25,828 nt of DNA, taken from positions 1 through 25,828 of the IMG/VR virus record IMGVR_UViG_3300044612_002410. The stretch is one strand, 5' to 3'. The number at the start of each line of letters is the position of its first letter. The first letter of the stretch is position 1. This DNA is from a virus. The notes under the pieces are model-generated. The model worked only from the letters and a program-made list of their open reading frames with translations, searched no databases and was not told the origin of the DNA. Made by a program: the position numbers and the translations under genes. Below are positions 1 through 6,588 of this stretch, piece after piece.

Positions 1-384
1 CCTCAGCATCAGGTGGGTCATCAGCCGCTGCATTGCCTCCCTAGCCGTCGCCAGTTCCCCTCGCAGTTCCCGCACGCACTCTGGGCAGCCCCAGGCGTTA
101 GGTGGTTGCTGCCCGTGTGTGGGGCATTTCCGAAGGCGATAGGCCGGGCCAGCTAGGGCTTCAATTTTTAACCGCCTTGATTCCGCCAGAATCGACAACT
201 CTTGATTGATCGCGGCACTTACAACGGCCCGCTCTTGCAATCGCCGATTCTCCACCTCCAGCAGTCGGATCGTCCGCCAGGGCGTCAGCCAGCGGGTGAA
301 GGTGTGAAAGGTTGGCGCTGGTTGGGACTTGCCTGGTGGCCTGGGTGGCCTGGGTGGTCGGGGGAAGTAGGAGGGGCCGGTCAT
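1..384 (-). CDS. Hypothetical phage protein with coiled coil and zinc-knuckle-like Cys/His cluster (partial)
   Basis: The frame is open from an ATG at 384 to the window edge, so 128 codons are visible and the C-terminus is missing. The ATG overlaps the stop of the upstream ASCH-like gene by 4 nt (ATGA), which supports this start. The N-terminus (residues 2-25) is rich in Pro and Arg. Next comes a Leu/Glu/Arg-rich stretch that looks like a coiled coil (about residues 35-75). Near residues 85-105 there is a Cys-x2-His followed about 13 residues later by Cys-x2-Cys, which could bind one zinc ion. No family is recognised. It is the last visible gene of the leftward operon. Function unknown. Confidence 0.6.
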   Translation of the reverse strand, partial: MTGPSYFPRPPRPPRPPGKSQPAPTFHTFTRWLTPWRTIRLLEVENRRLQERAVVSAAINQELSILAESRRLKIEALAGPAYRLRKCPTHGQQPPNAWGCPECVRELRGELATAREAMQRLMTHLMLR

Positions 385-764
385 GGTTTGATTAGGGAGA
401 ACAACATTTGATACGATTGGATTGTTTGGCCAGGCTTTACTAATCGACGGAACCAAGTGTCCATATCTTCTTGGCTGTCAAACCCCTCGATTGCGTATAA
501 ATTCTTAGGAACAACATCAAGAAGTGAACCATGTCCGTAACAGTATTGGGGCTTGTTTGTGGGATCGTTGGATATTTGCATAGGCCTTATGCAATTAACA
601 ACTACAATCGGTCCGTTTACGTGCTTGCTCCGGTACGGTTTATCTTCCCATCGAAACAACTGGATCGGGACACACAATGGCCATGGGTTTGGCCTGATGG
701 TGCTGATTTTGATGCCGTCCATCACCTTTTGATGGAACTGCTCAGCCAGGGGGCGTTTGATCAT
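381..764 (-). CDS. ASCH-like domain protein
   Basis: This 127-residue protein opens with MIKRPLAEQFHQKVMDGIK, followed by STIRPNPWPL. That resembles the start of ASCH/PUA-like domains, where a basic patch precedes a conserved 'k.kTiRpkp' segment. ASCH domains are predicted RNA- or nucleotide-binding folds common in phages; the actual ligand here is unknown. The open frame extends upstream to 827, but the ATG at 764 overlaps the stop of the previous gene by 4 nt, like every neighbour in this operon, so I choose it. The C-terminal half (FDSQEDMDTWFRRL and onward) is not recognised. The ASCH call is by motif memory only. Confidence 0.65.
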   Translation of the reverse strand: MIKRPLAEQFHQKVMDGIKISTIRPNPWPLCVPIQLFRWEDKPYRSKHVNGPIVVVNCIRPMQISNDPTNKPQYCYGHGSLLDVVPKNLYAIEGFDSQEDMDTWFRRLVKPGQTIQSYQMLFSLIKP

Positions 765-1072
765 GGCTGCACCCCCAGCGCCGCTAGACAGGCGGCGTGC
801 TCCGGCGGGGTAACAACCCGCTCCCAATCTCGGCAGTGCAAATCCCAGCCTGCGGACTCATAGGGAGATGACCAGCAGCCGCGCTCGAATCTTGAACGGC
901 TTGTGCGACCGCTGACAATCCAAACGGCTTGGGTCTTGCCCAACCAGAGCAGGGTGATTCGGGTCTCGCTCCAGCCTTCGCCAACATCCTGGCGGCCTTG
1001 AATTGTGTCACCTACCTTCAGCCCCAACTCGCGGGCTTGATCGGCGCAACAAGCAAACTCAGTAGCTTTCAT
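761..1072 (-). CDS. Small conserved phage protein (DUF7241-like)
   Basis: A 103-residue protein with the pattern 'ELGLKVGDTIQGR...GWSETRITLLWLG...AVW' followed by 'SAGWDLHCRDW'. I recall this pattern from a small phage family listed as DUF7241; the family name is from memory and unchecked. Its function is unknown. The start at 1072 is set by a 4-nt ATGA overlap with the upstream stop. The gene is bracketed by a 22-bp direct repeat (761-782 and 1069-1090, one mismatch) that contains the start codon of this gene at one end and of the next gene at the other, so it looks like an exchangeable cassette. The C-terminus (ALGVQP) mirrors that of its neighbour (ALGLQP) because both lie in the repeat. 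Confidence 0.7.
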   Translation of the reverse strand: MKATEFACCADQARELGLKVGDTIQGRQDVGEGWSETRITLLWLGKTQAVWIVSGRTSRSRFERGCWSSPYESAGWDLHCRDWERVVTPPEHAACLAALGVQP

Positions 1073-1090
1073 GGCTGCAACCCCAGCGCC
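761..1090. repeat. 22-bp direct repeat pair flanking a small gene
   Basis: Positions 761-782 and 1069-1090 are identical except for one base. Each copy contains, on the minus strand, the junction GCAGCCATGA where one gene stops and the next starts. The repeats bracket the DUF7241-like gene precisely, with 308 bp between copies. Confidence 0.7.
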
Positions 1091-1449
1091 CGCAGAATCG
1101 CGGTGCGCTCGTCTGCGCGGCCACGGGCGTAGATGGCGCGGCGTACGGTGCTCGGCATGCAGCCAGGCCACAAATCCGCCAGCTCTTCCATCAGCTCCTC
1201 ATCCGTCGCCACCGGCTCGGCGTCGGGCGGCGGGAGCTTGAAGGATTGAGCCTGCTGCTGGCGGGCCCAGGCGATGGCCAGCAGGGCGGCCCGATGCGAG
1301 ACAGGCGGGCCGCCATATAGCCACTCGTGAGACGCGATTGATTTCCATCGCTCCATCAGCTCGTGGCTCGGCATCTCAGCCGGGCCATCGGGCAAGACGG
1401 GTGGGATTGAGTAGGGATCGCTTTTGAACAACCGTTGCAACCAGTTCAC
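1069..1449 (-). CDS. Hypothetical phage protein, GTG start
   Basis: A 126-residue protein beginning VNWLQRLFKSDPYS. The GTG at 1449 overlaps the stop of the upstream gene (GTGA), matching the 4-nt overlaps seen throughout the operon. The longer ATG start at 1530 would run across the upstream gene and gives an unnatural Arg-rich leader, so I reject it. The C-terminal third (DEELMEELADLWPG, then STVRRAIYARGRADERTAILRAL) is helical and basic and could bind nucleic acid, but no family is recognised. Its position next to the replication initiator operon suggests an early role; this is inference. Confidence 0.6.
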   Translation of the reverse strand: MNWLQRLFKSDPYSIPPVLPDGPAEMPSHELMERWKSIASHEWLYGGPPVSHRAALLAIAWARQQQAQSFKLPPPDAEPVATDEELMEELADLWPGCMPSTVRRAIYARGRADERTAILRALGLQP

Positions 1450-1730
1450 GCTGCCACCCCCAGACCGCGTGTGCGGGCGAAATGGATCGTCCACTCGACG
1501 ACATCGGCGCCGGGGTTGACGCGCTGCCATGCGTCGTACTCAGCCCGTAGGACCGTGTGGCTGAGCTGGTCGGCAGTGGGCTGGTCGTCAGGGGCCAGTA
1601 GGCGGTCCTCCAAGGCGCTGACGCGGGCCAGGATGTCGTCCCATGCCTTAGCAGTGGGAGGCTGCTCTAGCAGGGCCTGCTGAAGGTGTGTGATGCGTTC
1701 TTCAATGGTTGCTGCCATCAGGGTGGCCAT
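1446..1730 (-). CDS. Small coiled-coil phage protein
   Basis: A 94-residue, mostly helical protein (MATLMAATIEERITHLQQAL and onward) with heptad-like Leu spacing over residues 8-45 and an acidic middle. Two starts are possible. The ATG at 1730 has an ACCACCACC sequence 14 nt upstream, a feature shared with many starts in this window. The ATG at 1718 overlaps the stop of a 21-codon ORF (TGATG). I keep the longer form. Its stop overlaps the GTG of the next gene. Function unknown. Confidence 0.55.
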   Translation of the reverse strand: MATLMAATIEERITHLQQALLEQPPTAKAWDDILARVSALEDRLLAPDDQPTADQLSHTVLRAEYDAWQRVNPGADVVEWTIHFARTRGLGVAA

Positions 1731-1783
1731 CGGAATTCGCTGCGGTGGTGGTCGGCTGCTGCCGTCTCCAAATCGTAAGCCAT
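1718..1783 (-). CDS. Possible 21-residue leader or bridging mini-ORF
   Basis: An ATG at 1783 opens a 21-residue ORF (MAYDLETAAADHHRSEFRWP, then P) whose stop overlaps an internal ATG of the coiled-coil gene as TGATG. Several gaps between genes in this window hold such tiny ORFs. It could couple translation across the 93-nt gap between the genes at 1824 and 1730, or be chance. No Shine-Dalgarno sequence is evident. Confidence 0.2.
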   Translation of the reverse strand: MAYDLETAAADHHRSEFRWPP

Positions 1784-1823
1784 GGTTGCCGCTTTTGTAA
1801 AGCCGTGGGGCGGTTGCGCCGGG

Positions 1824-2567
1824 TCAGCGGCTGCCCATAAACTCGGCCACCACCCGATCGGGCGCCACCGGCTTGAGTTCACCCTCACGGGCAAGGACGA
1901 TCAGCTCATCTGCCAATGCGGGGTTTCTCAGCACCCAAGCGGCGGCGATTGCGGATCCATCCTGATCCATTGACCAATAGCCCTGCAAAGCCTTCTCGAA
2001 CCACCACCGACCCAGTTTGAGCTGAGCAGGTGTCCACTCACGATCGTCCACGCCATGGGCGCGTAGCCTTTCGACCGCCTGCACTATTCCCTGCACATGG
2101 GCCTGGCGCTGCTGTGGGGGGCGTTGCGATGGCTGCCATGGCTGACAGTGGTCTGACGCCGCAACCAGCGGCAGAGCATCTGCTGGGGTGTGCTCCGGCA
2201 GTGTTCTGACCAGTTCGTGAAACTGCTCAGGGTTCGCCATGCGATGGGCAAGGTCATGCCGCAGGCCCCGTTCGTAAAGCGGCAGAAGGGTGACCACCTC
2301 CTGCCCTCGCTCGGTGCGGGTGGACCGTCTCACCGGGTACAGATACCGCATTATTACTACATGTAACTCAATGTCCCTGGGGCGGTCAGGGTCAAGTGTG
2401 AGTTGCTGAGCCGCGTAAAGCAGCATTTCGCTGTCAAGGTCTAGCTTTGCGCGAGACGGAAACAAGCCCCAGGCTGTGACGAGCGCTGACGCGGTGAGCG
2501 TCTTTGCCATGGGGTTTAGCTGTTGCATCCCAGACATGAATGCCTGAAATTCTTCAACCTCGATCAT
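1824..2567 (-). CDS. Hypothetical replication-operon protein
   Basis: A 247-residue protein directly after the O-like replication initiator, with an ATGA overlap at 2564-2567. The in-frame ATG at 2582 lies further back inside the initiator gene. The ATG at 2567 has a good AGGTGA Shine-Dalgarno 5 nt upstream, so I prefer it. Residues 1-110 are helical, and around 145-165 there is a Gln/Pro-rich linker. In lambda-type phages the gene after O encodes a helicase loader, so such a role is possible by position only: there is no Walker A motif and no recognisable DnaC or P signature. Function unknown. Confidence 0.6.
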   Translation of the reverse strand: MIEVEEFQAFMSGMQQLNPMAKTLTASALVTAWGLFPSRAKLDLDSEMLLYAAQQLTLDPDRPRDIELHVVIMRYLYPVRRSTRTERGQEVVTLLPLYERGLRHDLAHRMANPEQFHELVRTLPEHTPADALPLVAASDHCQPWQPSQRPPQQRQAHVQGIVQAVERLRAHGVDDREWTPAQLKLGRWWFEKALQGYWSMDQDGSAIAAAWVLRNPALADELIVLAREGELKPVAPDRVVAEFMGSR

Positions 2568-3625
2568 CGGATCACCTCGCATAGCACAGTCTGTTGAGAT
2601 GCAATGCCGGCTGCTGCGGCGGCCCTGCGAGCGTCACGGGCCTTGATGTAGGCCACAGCCTGCGCGGCGGCTTCATCCTGGTTCAAACGGCGGTTTATGG
2701 CCGGTGATGCTTTCGCCAGTCCGTTTGCTTTGGTTCCAAACTGCTCCCAATTTTTGAACTTCAGCGACTGCCAGCGCTTGCCATCGATTCCGGCGGTGAT
2801 GCCATCCTGCAGTTGACCGCGCAGGATTTCGACGCCCCCTCGCGGGTCTTCCAGGATTTTGCGGGCTTCCCCCATCATGCGATCCCATGCCGCAGGGGTC
2901 ATCTGGCCTGATCGTGCTGGCCAGAATGCCAACAGGTCAGCGGTTGCGGGGGCTAGGTCTTTCGGCACGTCATCAGCTGACGGCGTGAACTTGGGTTTGC
3001 GGGGCTTCACGGGTTTTGGTTTGGGCGGTGGTAGTGGCTCGGCAACGATACCGCCTTCCTGGGCGATGGGAACTTCAGTTATGGGTGCCATGGGTGCCAT
3101 GGGTTCAGCCGGGATCACTTCCTGGTGGTCCTCCCGTGCGCTCCCCCCGCTGGGGGGTAAGGGGGGTTCTAACTCTTGTTCAATTCCTCTTGTTAGATCC
3201 CTCTTGTTAGGGTACCCCTTTTGGGGGAGGGGTCCCCTACCCCTTTTGGGGGAGGGGTGGGGTGCCCCTTTTGGGGTATCCCCCTTTTGGGGGAGGGGTC
3301 CCCCTTTTGGGGGAGGGGTCTGCTCGTATCTCACATGAAAAAGCGCCGTCTGCCCCACTCGGTCAACACGACTGATCCAGCCGTTTTGCACAAGCCACCG
3401 CAGGCTTGATCGAACGTGGTCCTCCTTCATGCGGCACTCCATGGCCAACCGAGCGATTGATGGGAACGCCTGGTCGTTCTGGCCGGCGTAGTGCCACAGC
3501 CAGGAGTAAACAAAGAGGGTGCCCTTGCGATCTGCGCAGGCTTCGAGCAATGCGATCGGTACCTGGGCAAAGCGCGGCCGCGTTATCCGCGCTGCCGGCT
3601 CAGCAGCGCCTGAGGCTTGTGTCAT
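2564..3625 (-). CDS. Lambda O-like helix-turn-helix replication initiation protein
   Basis: A 353-residue protein. Residues 15-100 form a winged-helix domain typical of phage O-like proteins: 'FAQVPIALLEAC' leads, followed by 'AFPSIARLAMECRMKEDHVRSSL' and 'LVQNGWI'. Residues about 104-140 are a Pro/Lys/Gly-rich linker encoded by five copies of a short DNA repeat, so origin iterons may lie inside the gene as in lambda. A Pro-rich linker follows (about 155-215). The C-terminus (about 215-353, including 'AFWPARSGQMTPAAWDRM') probably contacts the helicase or its loader. It is the first gene of the leftward operon; the ATG at 3625 is the natural start. The HTH call is firm, the O-like role is inferred from domain order and internal repeats. 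Confidence 0.75.
   Translation of the reverse strand: MTQASGAAEPAARITRPRFAQVPIALLEACADRKGTLFVYSWLWHYAGQNDQAFPSIARLAMECRMKEDHVRSSLRWLVQNGWISRVDRVGQTALFHVRYEQTPPPKGGPLPQKGDTPKGAPHPSPKRGRGPLPQKGYPNKRDLTRGIEQELEPPLPPSGGSAREDHQEVIPAEPMAPMAPITEVPIAQEGGIVAEPLPPPKPKPVKPRKPKFTPSADDVPKDLAPATADLLAFWPARSGQMTPAAWDRMMGEARKILEDPRGGVEILRGQLQDGITAGIDGKRWQSLKFKNWEQFGTKANGLAKASPAINRRLNQDEAAAQAVAYIKARDARRAAAAAGIASQQTVLCEVIR
3173..3208. repeat. Three 8-bp CTCTTGTT repeats at 14-bp spacing, next to the iterons
   Basis: CTCTTGTT occurs at 3173-3180, 3187-3194 and 3201-3208, each copy exactly 14 bp from the previous one. The stretch is distinctly richer in A+T than its surroundings and directly borders the G/C-rich iterons. 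This looks like an unwinding element with short direct repeats beside initiator binding sites. Spacing of 14 is not a multiple of 3, so the pattern is not driven by protein repeats. Confidence 0.5.
3215..3319. repeat. Five direct repeats (iterons) inside the O-like gene, candidate replication origin
   Basis: The 19-mer CCCCTTTTGGGGGAGGGGT is found exactly at 3215-3233, 3240-3258, 3281-3299 and 3301-3319, with a 13-nt partial copy at 3265-3277. The start-to-start spacings are 25, 25, 16 and 20 bp. As 25, 16 and 20 are not multiples of three, successive copies are read in different frames, so selection acts on the DNA rather than the protein. In lambda, the O-binding iterons also lie within the O gene, next to an A+T-rich segment, and the same layout is seen here (repeats at 3173-3208). 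Each copy can also form a CCCC-TTTT-GGGG hairpin. Confidence 0.6.
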
Positions 3626-3626
3626 G

Positions 3627-3696
3627 TAGAATCTTGCCGTTGGGTGTTTCTGTTGACCGAAGCCCTCCGCGCCTGGATCGCTCGGGGGGCTTTTTT
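3627..3696 (+). ncRNA. Possible short OOP-like antisense RNA
   Basis: A TAGAAT hexamer at 3627-3632 and the intrinsic terminator at 3661-3696 would together give a plus-strand RNA of about 55-60 nt. It would be antisense to the leader of the replication initiator gene, which starts at 3625 on the other strand. Lambda OOP RNA is a short antisense transcript made beside the origin and ended by a terminator. There is no convincing -35 box, so this is a hypothesis supported mainly by a terminator that no annotated plus-strand gene explains. Confidence 0.3.
3661..3696 (+). terminator. Intrinsic terminator between divergent operons
   Basis: AGCCCTCCG (3661-3669) pairs with CGGGGGGCT (3683-3691): nine base pairs including one G-T wobble, with a 13-nt loop, followed by a run of six T on the plus strand. 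No plus-strand gene precedes it, so it either blocks readthrough towards 3873 or ends a short RNA. On the minus strand it has no T tract and would only be a leader hairpin of the initiator mRNA. Confidence 0.7.
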
Positions 3697-3736
3697 GTGC
3701 CTGGCGCCAGGGCGAGCCCGGGCCAGCACCGGCCCA

Positions 3737-3742
3737 TCATAG
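3737..3742 (-). promoter_or_regulatory. Candidate -10 element of the leftward replication operon
   Basis: Read on the minus strand this is TATGAT, about 110 nt upstream of the initiator start at 3625. No clear -35 box is present at 16-18 nt. The placement fits a leader that contains the hairpin at 3661-3691. Confidence 0.3.
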
Positions 3743-3783
3743 GATCACCGCATCAATCCGCTTCCGCAGCCCGGCCGCCACGG

Positions 3784-3813
3784 TTCCCAAACGGCTTAGG
3801 GGGATGGTAGAAT
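3784..3813 (+). promoter_or_regulatory. Candidate promoter of the rightward recombination operon
   Basis: A TAGAAT -10 box at 3808-3813 (5 of 6 matches to TATAAT) stands 18 nt after a weak -35 box TTCCCA at 3784-3789. It lies about 60 nt before the ATG at 3873. Together with the minus-strand element at 3737 this makes a back-to-back control region at 3626-3872; no protein gene is seen in that interval. Confidence 0.45.
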
Positions 3814-3872
3814 TGCAAAGCCAGGGGAAGCCCCACGGCTGTCACCCTGGCATCACCACCACCGGAGCCCCT

Positions 3873-4277
3873 ATGGCACACGATGAATTTCCACCGCTGA
3901 CGGCAGAGGCGGATAAAGTCTTAAGCGCGGGAATCAAAGCCACAGTTTCCGCTGACAATCCAGGCGGTATCCACGCACAACGCATCTTCGCCGCTGCCGT
4001 GATTCGTGAGTCGGTGCGGCAGGCTGGCCCTTTTACTGTTGGAACTGGCTTGAACGGCGAAGTTCTTGAGGACGGCGAAGTTGTTGAGGTTGTTGCACTC
4101 AAACGCATCGCTGACGGCCTGCACGCCCTGCCCCCACCCCCGCCAACGCGGGAGCAGATGGAAGAAGCGCTGCAAAGCTTGGTTGGGCGTTTGGATTTCC
4201 ACCCAGAAAGCCAATTTGCGCAGGAGGCAGCAATCCTTGCGGCCGGCATCGCCCACCACTGCAAGGTGCAGCCATGA
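3873..4277 (+). CDS. Hypothetical phage protein, first gene of recombination operon
   Basis: A 134-residue acidic protein starting MAHDEFPPLTAEADK. The frame is open back to 3804, but the ATG at 3873 is preceded by ACCACCACC (3855-3863), the same leader motif found before other starts here. The middle contains 'NGEVLEDGEVVEVV', and a Pro-rich stretch (LPPPPPTREQM) separates two helical halves. The stop overlaps the ATG of the Rad52-like gene (ATGA), so the two are probably translated together. No family recognised; a partner of the annealing protein is conceivable by position only. Confidence 0.6.
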   Translation: MAHDEFPPLTAEADKVLSAGIKATVSADNPGGIHAQRIFAAAVIRESVRQAGPFTVGTGLNGEVLEDGEVVEVVALKRIADGLHALPPPPPTREQMEEALQSLVGRLDFHPESQFAQEAAILAAGIAHHCKVQP

Positions 4278-5176
4278 GCGACGCAACACCCGCCCACCGT
4301 GCTGGTTTTTCGCTAGAGCAGATCGCAGCCTTAGCGGCACCGCTTGATCGCGCCAACGTTAAGCAGCGCGAGCAGTCTAGCCAAAAACTCAGCTATATTG
4401 AAGGCTGGGTTGTAATCGCAGAAGCCAACCGCATCTTTGGCTTTGACGGCTGGCAGCGTGAAACTGTCACGCTTAAGTGTGTCTCTCAGCTAGAGCGCTC
4501 AGTAGGCAAACAACAAAGGCCCGGCTGGGGTGTCACCTACAGCGCCCGCGTGCGCATCACCGTCACTGCTGGCGGGCTGCAGCCAATCATCCGCGAAGGC
4601 AGCGGCGCTGGTCATGGCATCGACGTGGACCTAGGACAGGCCCATGAATCCGCGCTCAAGGAGGCAGAGACCGACGCGATGAAGCGGGCCCTGATGACTT
4701 TCGGCAACCCGTTTGGCCTAGCCCTTTACGACAAGCTGCAGCGGGAGGTAGAGGGTGATGCCCTGCCCCCGCCAGGTTCCCAGCGACCGTTTTCGCAGCG
4801 AACCCAACAAGCGGGCTCTTCTGCTCCGCGCCAGTCAGCGGCAGCCGTTGTTCGACGGGGCCCTGTCGCTGGCCAGCCAGCCCCCGCCACCCAGGCACTC
4901 AGCAGCGCCGCGCCACCTAGCGCCACCACCCAGCCCCTTAGCGGCCCTGCGGCCACCACGGCGGCGGCTATTACGGCGTGCCAGGAGGCGGGGCTTACCG
5001 CGCTCGGCATCGCTGCCATGTGCCACGAATTGAGCGCTGGGCAGTGTGGCGCTGTTGCGGGCTTGCCTCTGAAGACTCAAGAGAAGCTGATCACGGCTGG
5101 CGTATCTGCCGCATCTGCCGCCAAGTGGAACGCCGCCGGAGCGAATGCTGCAGATGCCGGCGCCGAGTCCGCCTGA
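4274..5176 (+). CDS. Rad52-like single-strand annealing protein
   Basis: A 300-residue protein. Residues about 13-155 match the Rad52/Rad22 annealing core: 'LDRANVKQR', 'LSYIEGWVVIAEANRIFGFDGW', the 'REGSGAGHGIDVD' loop, and 'ESALKEAETDAMKRALMTFG' with 'NPFGLALYD'. This core forms rings that bind single-stranded DNA and pair complementary strands. Residues 160-235 are a Pro/Ala/Ser-rich disordered linker, and the Ala-rich C-terminus (about 236-300) may bind partners such as SSB. The ATG overlaps the upstream stop by 4 nt. SSB and a RusA-like nuclease follow, which makes a coherent recombination module. Confidence 0.9.
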   Translation: MSDATPAHRAGFSLEQIAALAAPLDRANVKQREQSSQKLSYIEGWVVIAEANRIFGFDGWQRETVTLKCVSQLERSVGKQQRPGWGVTYSARVRITVTAGGLQPIIREGSGAGHGIDVDLGQAHESALKEAETDAMKRALMTFGNPFGLALYDKLQREVEGDALPPPGSQRPFSQRTQQAGSSAPRQSAAAVVRRGPVAGQPAPATQALSSAAPPSATTQPLSGPAATTAAAITACQEAGLTALGIAAMCHELSAGQCGAVAGLPLKTQEKLITAGVSAASAAKWNAAGANAADAGAESA

Positions 5177-5186
5177 CCACCGGCCC

Positions 5187-5216
5187 GCCGGGGCCCACCC
5201 GGCAACCCATTTTATT
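5187..5216 (+). terminator. Weak hairpin with T-rich tail after the Rad52-like gene
   Basis: GCCGGG (5187-5192) and CCCGGC (5198-5203) form a perfect 6-bp stem with a 5-nt loop, followed by AACCCATTTTATT. The T tract is interrupted and distant, so this may be an attenuator rather than a full terminator, lying between the Rad52-like gene and the small gene at 5236. Confidence 0.3.
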
Positions 5217-5235
5217 AACTCCCAGCCATCCTCCA

Positions 5236-5502
5236 ATGAACCTCTACAAAATTAGCCAAGATTCTAACTGCAACTACGACACTTACGACAGCGCTGTAGT
5301 TTGTGCTGAAAATGAAGAAGTAGCAAGAAACATGAACCCTGGGAGCTTAATCGATGAAGATCCGCCAAAGCTAATGGATTGGCTTAACCACCCCGAATAT
5401 GCGTGGTGTGAAAATCCCGATTTGGTTAAAGTAGAATTAATTGGCAGCGCTGCTCCTGGACTGCCGCAAGGTGTTATCTGCGCAAGTTTTAACGCAGGCT
5501 GA
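5236..5502 (+). CDS. Small acidic conserved phage protein
   Basis: An 88-residue protein (MNLYKISQDSNCNYDTYDSA, then VVCAENEEVARNMNP) ending 'GVICASFNAG'. I recognise the pattern 'YkisQ..n..YDTYDsaVV.A..eeeAr..hP....W......V.v..iG.A..g...G.I.aSFNAG' as a widespread small phage family of unknown function. The open frame extends upstream through the 3' end of the Rad52-like gene, but the ATG at 5236 begins the conserved part. It sits between the annealing protein and SSB, and its codons are more A+T-rich than those of its neighbours. Confidence 0.7.
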   Translation: MNLYKISQDSNCNYDTYDSAVVCAENEEVARNMNPGSLIDEDPPKLMDWLNHPEYAWCENPDLVKVELIGSAAPGLPQGVICASFNAG

Positions 5503-5554
5503 TTGTTACTTTTTTAAGACTCCCACCTGGCAACATTCATTAACCCCAACCACC

Positions 5555-5935
5555 ATGGCATCACTCAACGTCTGCTCATTCACCGGTCGCGCTGGCAAAG
5601 ATCCTGAAGTCCGTTACTTTGAGTCCGGCAAAATGGTTGCTGAGTTCAGCATTGCCATTGACGACTGGAAGCGCGATAAAAAACCCCTTTGGCTCGACCT
5701 CAAAATCTGGGGCAAGATCGCCGACGTGGCAGCCAACTACGTGCGCAAGGGCAGCATGATTGCCGTCTCTGGCCAGCTTGAAAAGGAAACCTGGACAGAC
5801 AGAGGATCGGGAGAGGAAAGAAGTAAGATTGTACTCAACGTCAAGGATCTCACCTTGCTGGATAGCAAGAAAGACTCAGAAGCCAGCGGTTTCGGCGGGT
5901 CCGCCCCCGATGATGACGACGACATCCCATTCTGA
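5555..5935 (+). CDS. ssb: Single-stranded DNA-binding protein
   Basis: A 126-residue SSB. The OB-fold covers residues 3-103 ('LNVCSFTGRAGKDPEVRYF', 'FSIAI', 'PLWLDLKIWGK', 'VRKGSMIAVSGQL'). The C-terminal tail is DDDDDIPF, the acidic tip that recruits replication and repair partners. It is shorter than most bacterial SSBs because the disordered linker is only about 15 residues long. The start at 5555 follows AACCACC directly. The stop and the next start share one base (TGATG). It coats single strands during phage replication and works with the Rad52-like protein. Confidence 0.95.
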   Translation: MASLNVCSFTGRAGKDPEVRYFESGKMVAEFSIAIDDWKRDKKPLWLDLKIWGKIADVAANYVRKGSMIAVSGQLEKETWTDRGSGEERSKIVLNVKDLTLLDSKKDSEASGFGGSAPDDDDDIPF

Positions 5936-6588
5936 TGAAGCCCATCACCTTCCTGGTTGAAGACATGGCGCCCGCACCCCAGGGCAGCAAACGTCATGTC
6001 GGCAAGGGGGTGATGGTCGAATCTTGCAAAAACGTCAAGCCATGGCGGTTGTTGGTGGCCAAGACCGCCATAACCGTGTGCCAGCCTGTCTGTAGCGACT
6101 GGGCAGACTGGCGGTGGGCCGCCTGGTTGGCGTTGCGCCAAGCTCCCGATCTCACGGCGGCCGAACTGCTCAAGGTGGTTGGCCCTCGCCGGTATCAGAT
6201 CACCATGGCGGCCGTGAGCGGGTTTCTTCCAGGCCTCAGATCCTGCATGGCCCGACAGGATGCCTACGTGCTCCAAGGGCCAGTGCGAATGTCTGCGGTC
6301 TTTCGGTTCCATCGGCCCGCCAATCACTACCGCAGGGATGGCACCCTAAAGCCACTGAATGAGGCCCTGAGCAGTGCAACCAGCCAAGAGGCGCCGCTGT
6401 ATCACTGCGTTCAGCCTGACTGGAGCAAGCTGCAGCGCTCCACCGAAGACGCCCTTACCGGTTTGCTGTATCAAGATGACGCCCGGCTTGTTGGCGGTAG
6501 TTGCGAAAAACGCTGGTGCGTTGGCGACGAACGGCCAGGAGCGCTGATCACTCTGATTCCCCTTAGCCGCCAACAGCGAAGCCCCTAA
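5935..6588 (+). CDS. rusA: RusA-like Holliday junction resolvase
   Basis: A 217-residue RusA-family endonuclease. The N-terminus has 'APAPQGSKR' and 'VMVESCKNVKPWR' typical of phage RusA proteins. The metal site region is 'PDWSKLQRSTEDALTG' (161-176) and 'YQDDARLVG' (179-187). E. coli RusA uses D70, D72 and D91. Here the second Asp is replaced by Ser164, while Asp162 and Asp181/182 remain; I believe this variant is common in phage members. An insertion of about 60 residues (50-110) makes it longer than the usual 120-150. It should cut four-way junctions before packaging. It overlaps ssb as TGATG. Confidence 0.8.
   Translation: MKPITFLVEDMAPAPQGSKRHVGKGVMVESCKNVKPWRLLVAKTAITVCQPVCSDWADWRWAAWLALRQAPDLTAAELLKVVGPRRYQITMAAVSGFLPGLRSCMARQDAYVLQGPVRMSAVFRFHRPANHYRRDGTLKPLNEALSSATSQEAPLYHCVQPDWSKLQRSTEDALTGLLYQDDARLVGGSCEKRWCVGDERPGALITLIPLSRQQRSP

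Noticed and set aside
381-827. Longer start for the ASCH-like gene
   Set aside because: The extra 21 residues lie inside the upstream gene and look like out-of-frame translation. The 4-nt overlap start at 764 fits the rest of the operon.
3215-3319. Protein-level tandem repeat in the initiator as the reason for the DNA repeats
   Set aside because: The repeat spacings of 25, 16 and 20 bp shift frame between copies, so the encoded peptides are not repeated in register.
2859-3338. Plus-strand open frame rich in Gly and Trp over the iteron region
   Set aside because: It is the complement of the initiator gene's linker and G-rich repeats, with no recognisable domain.
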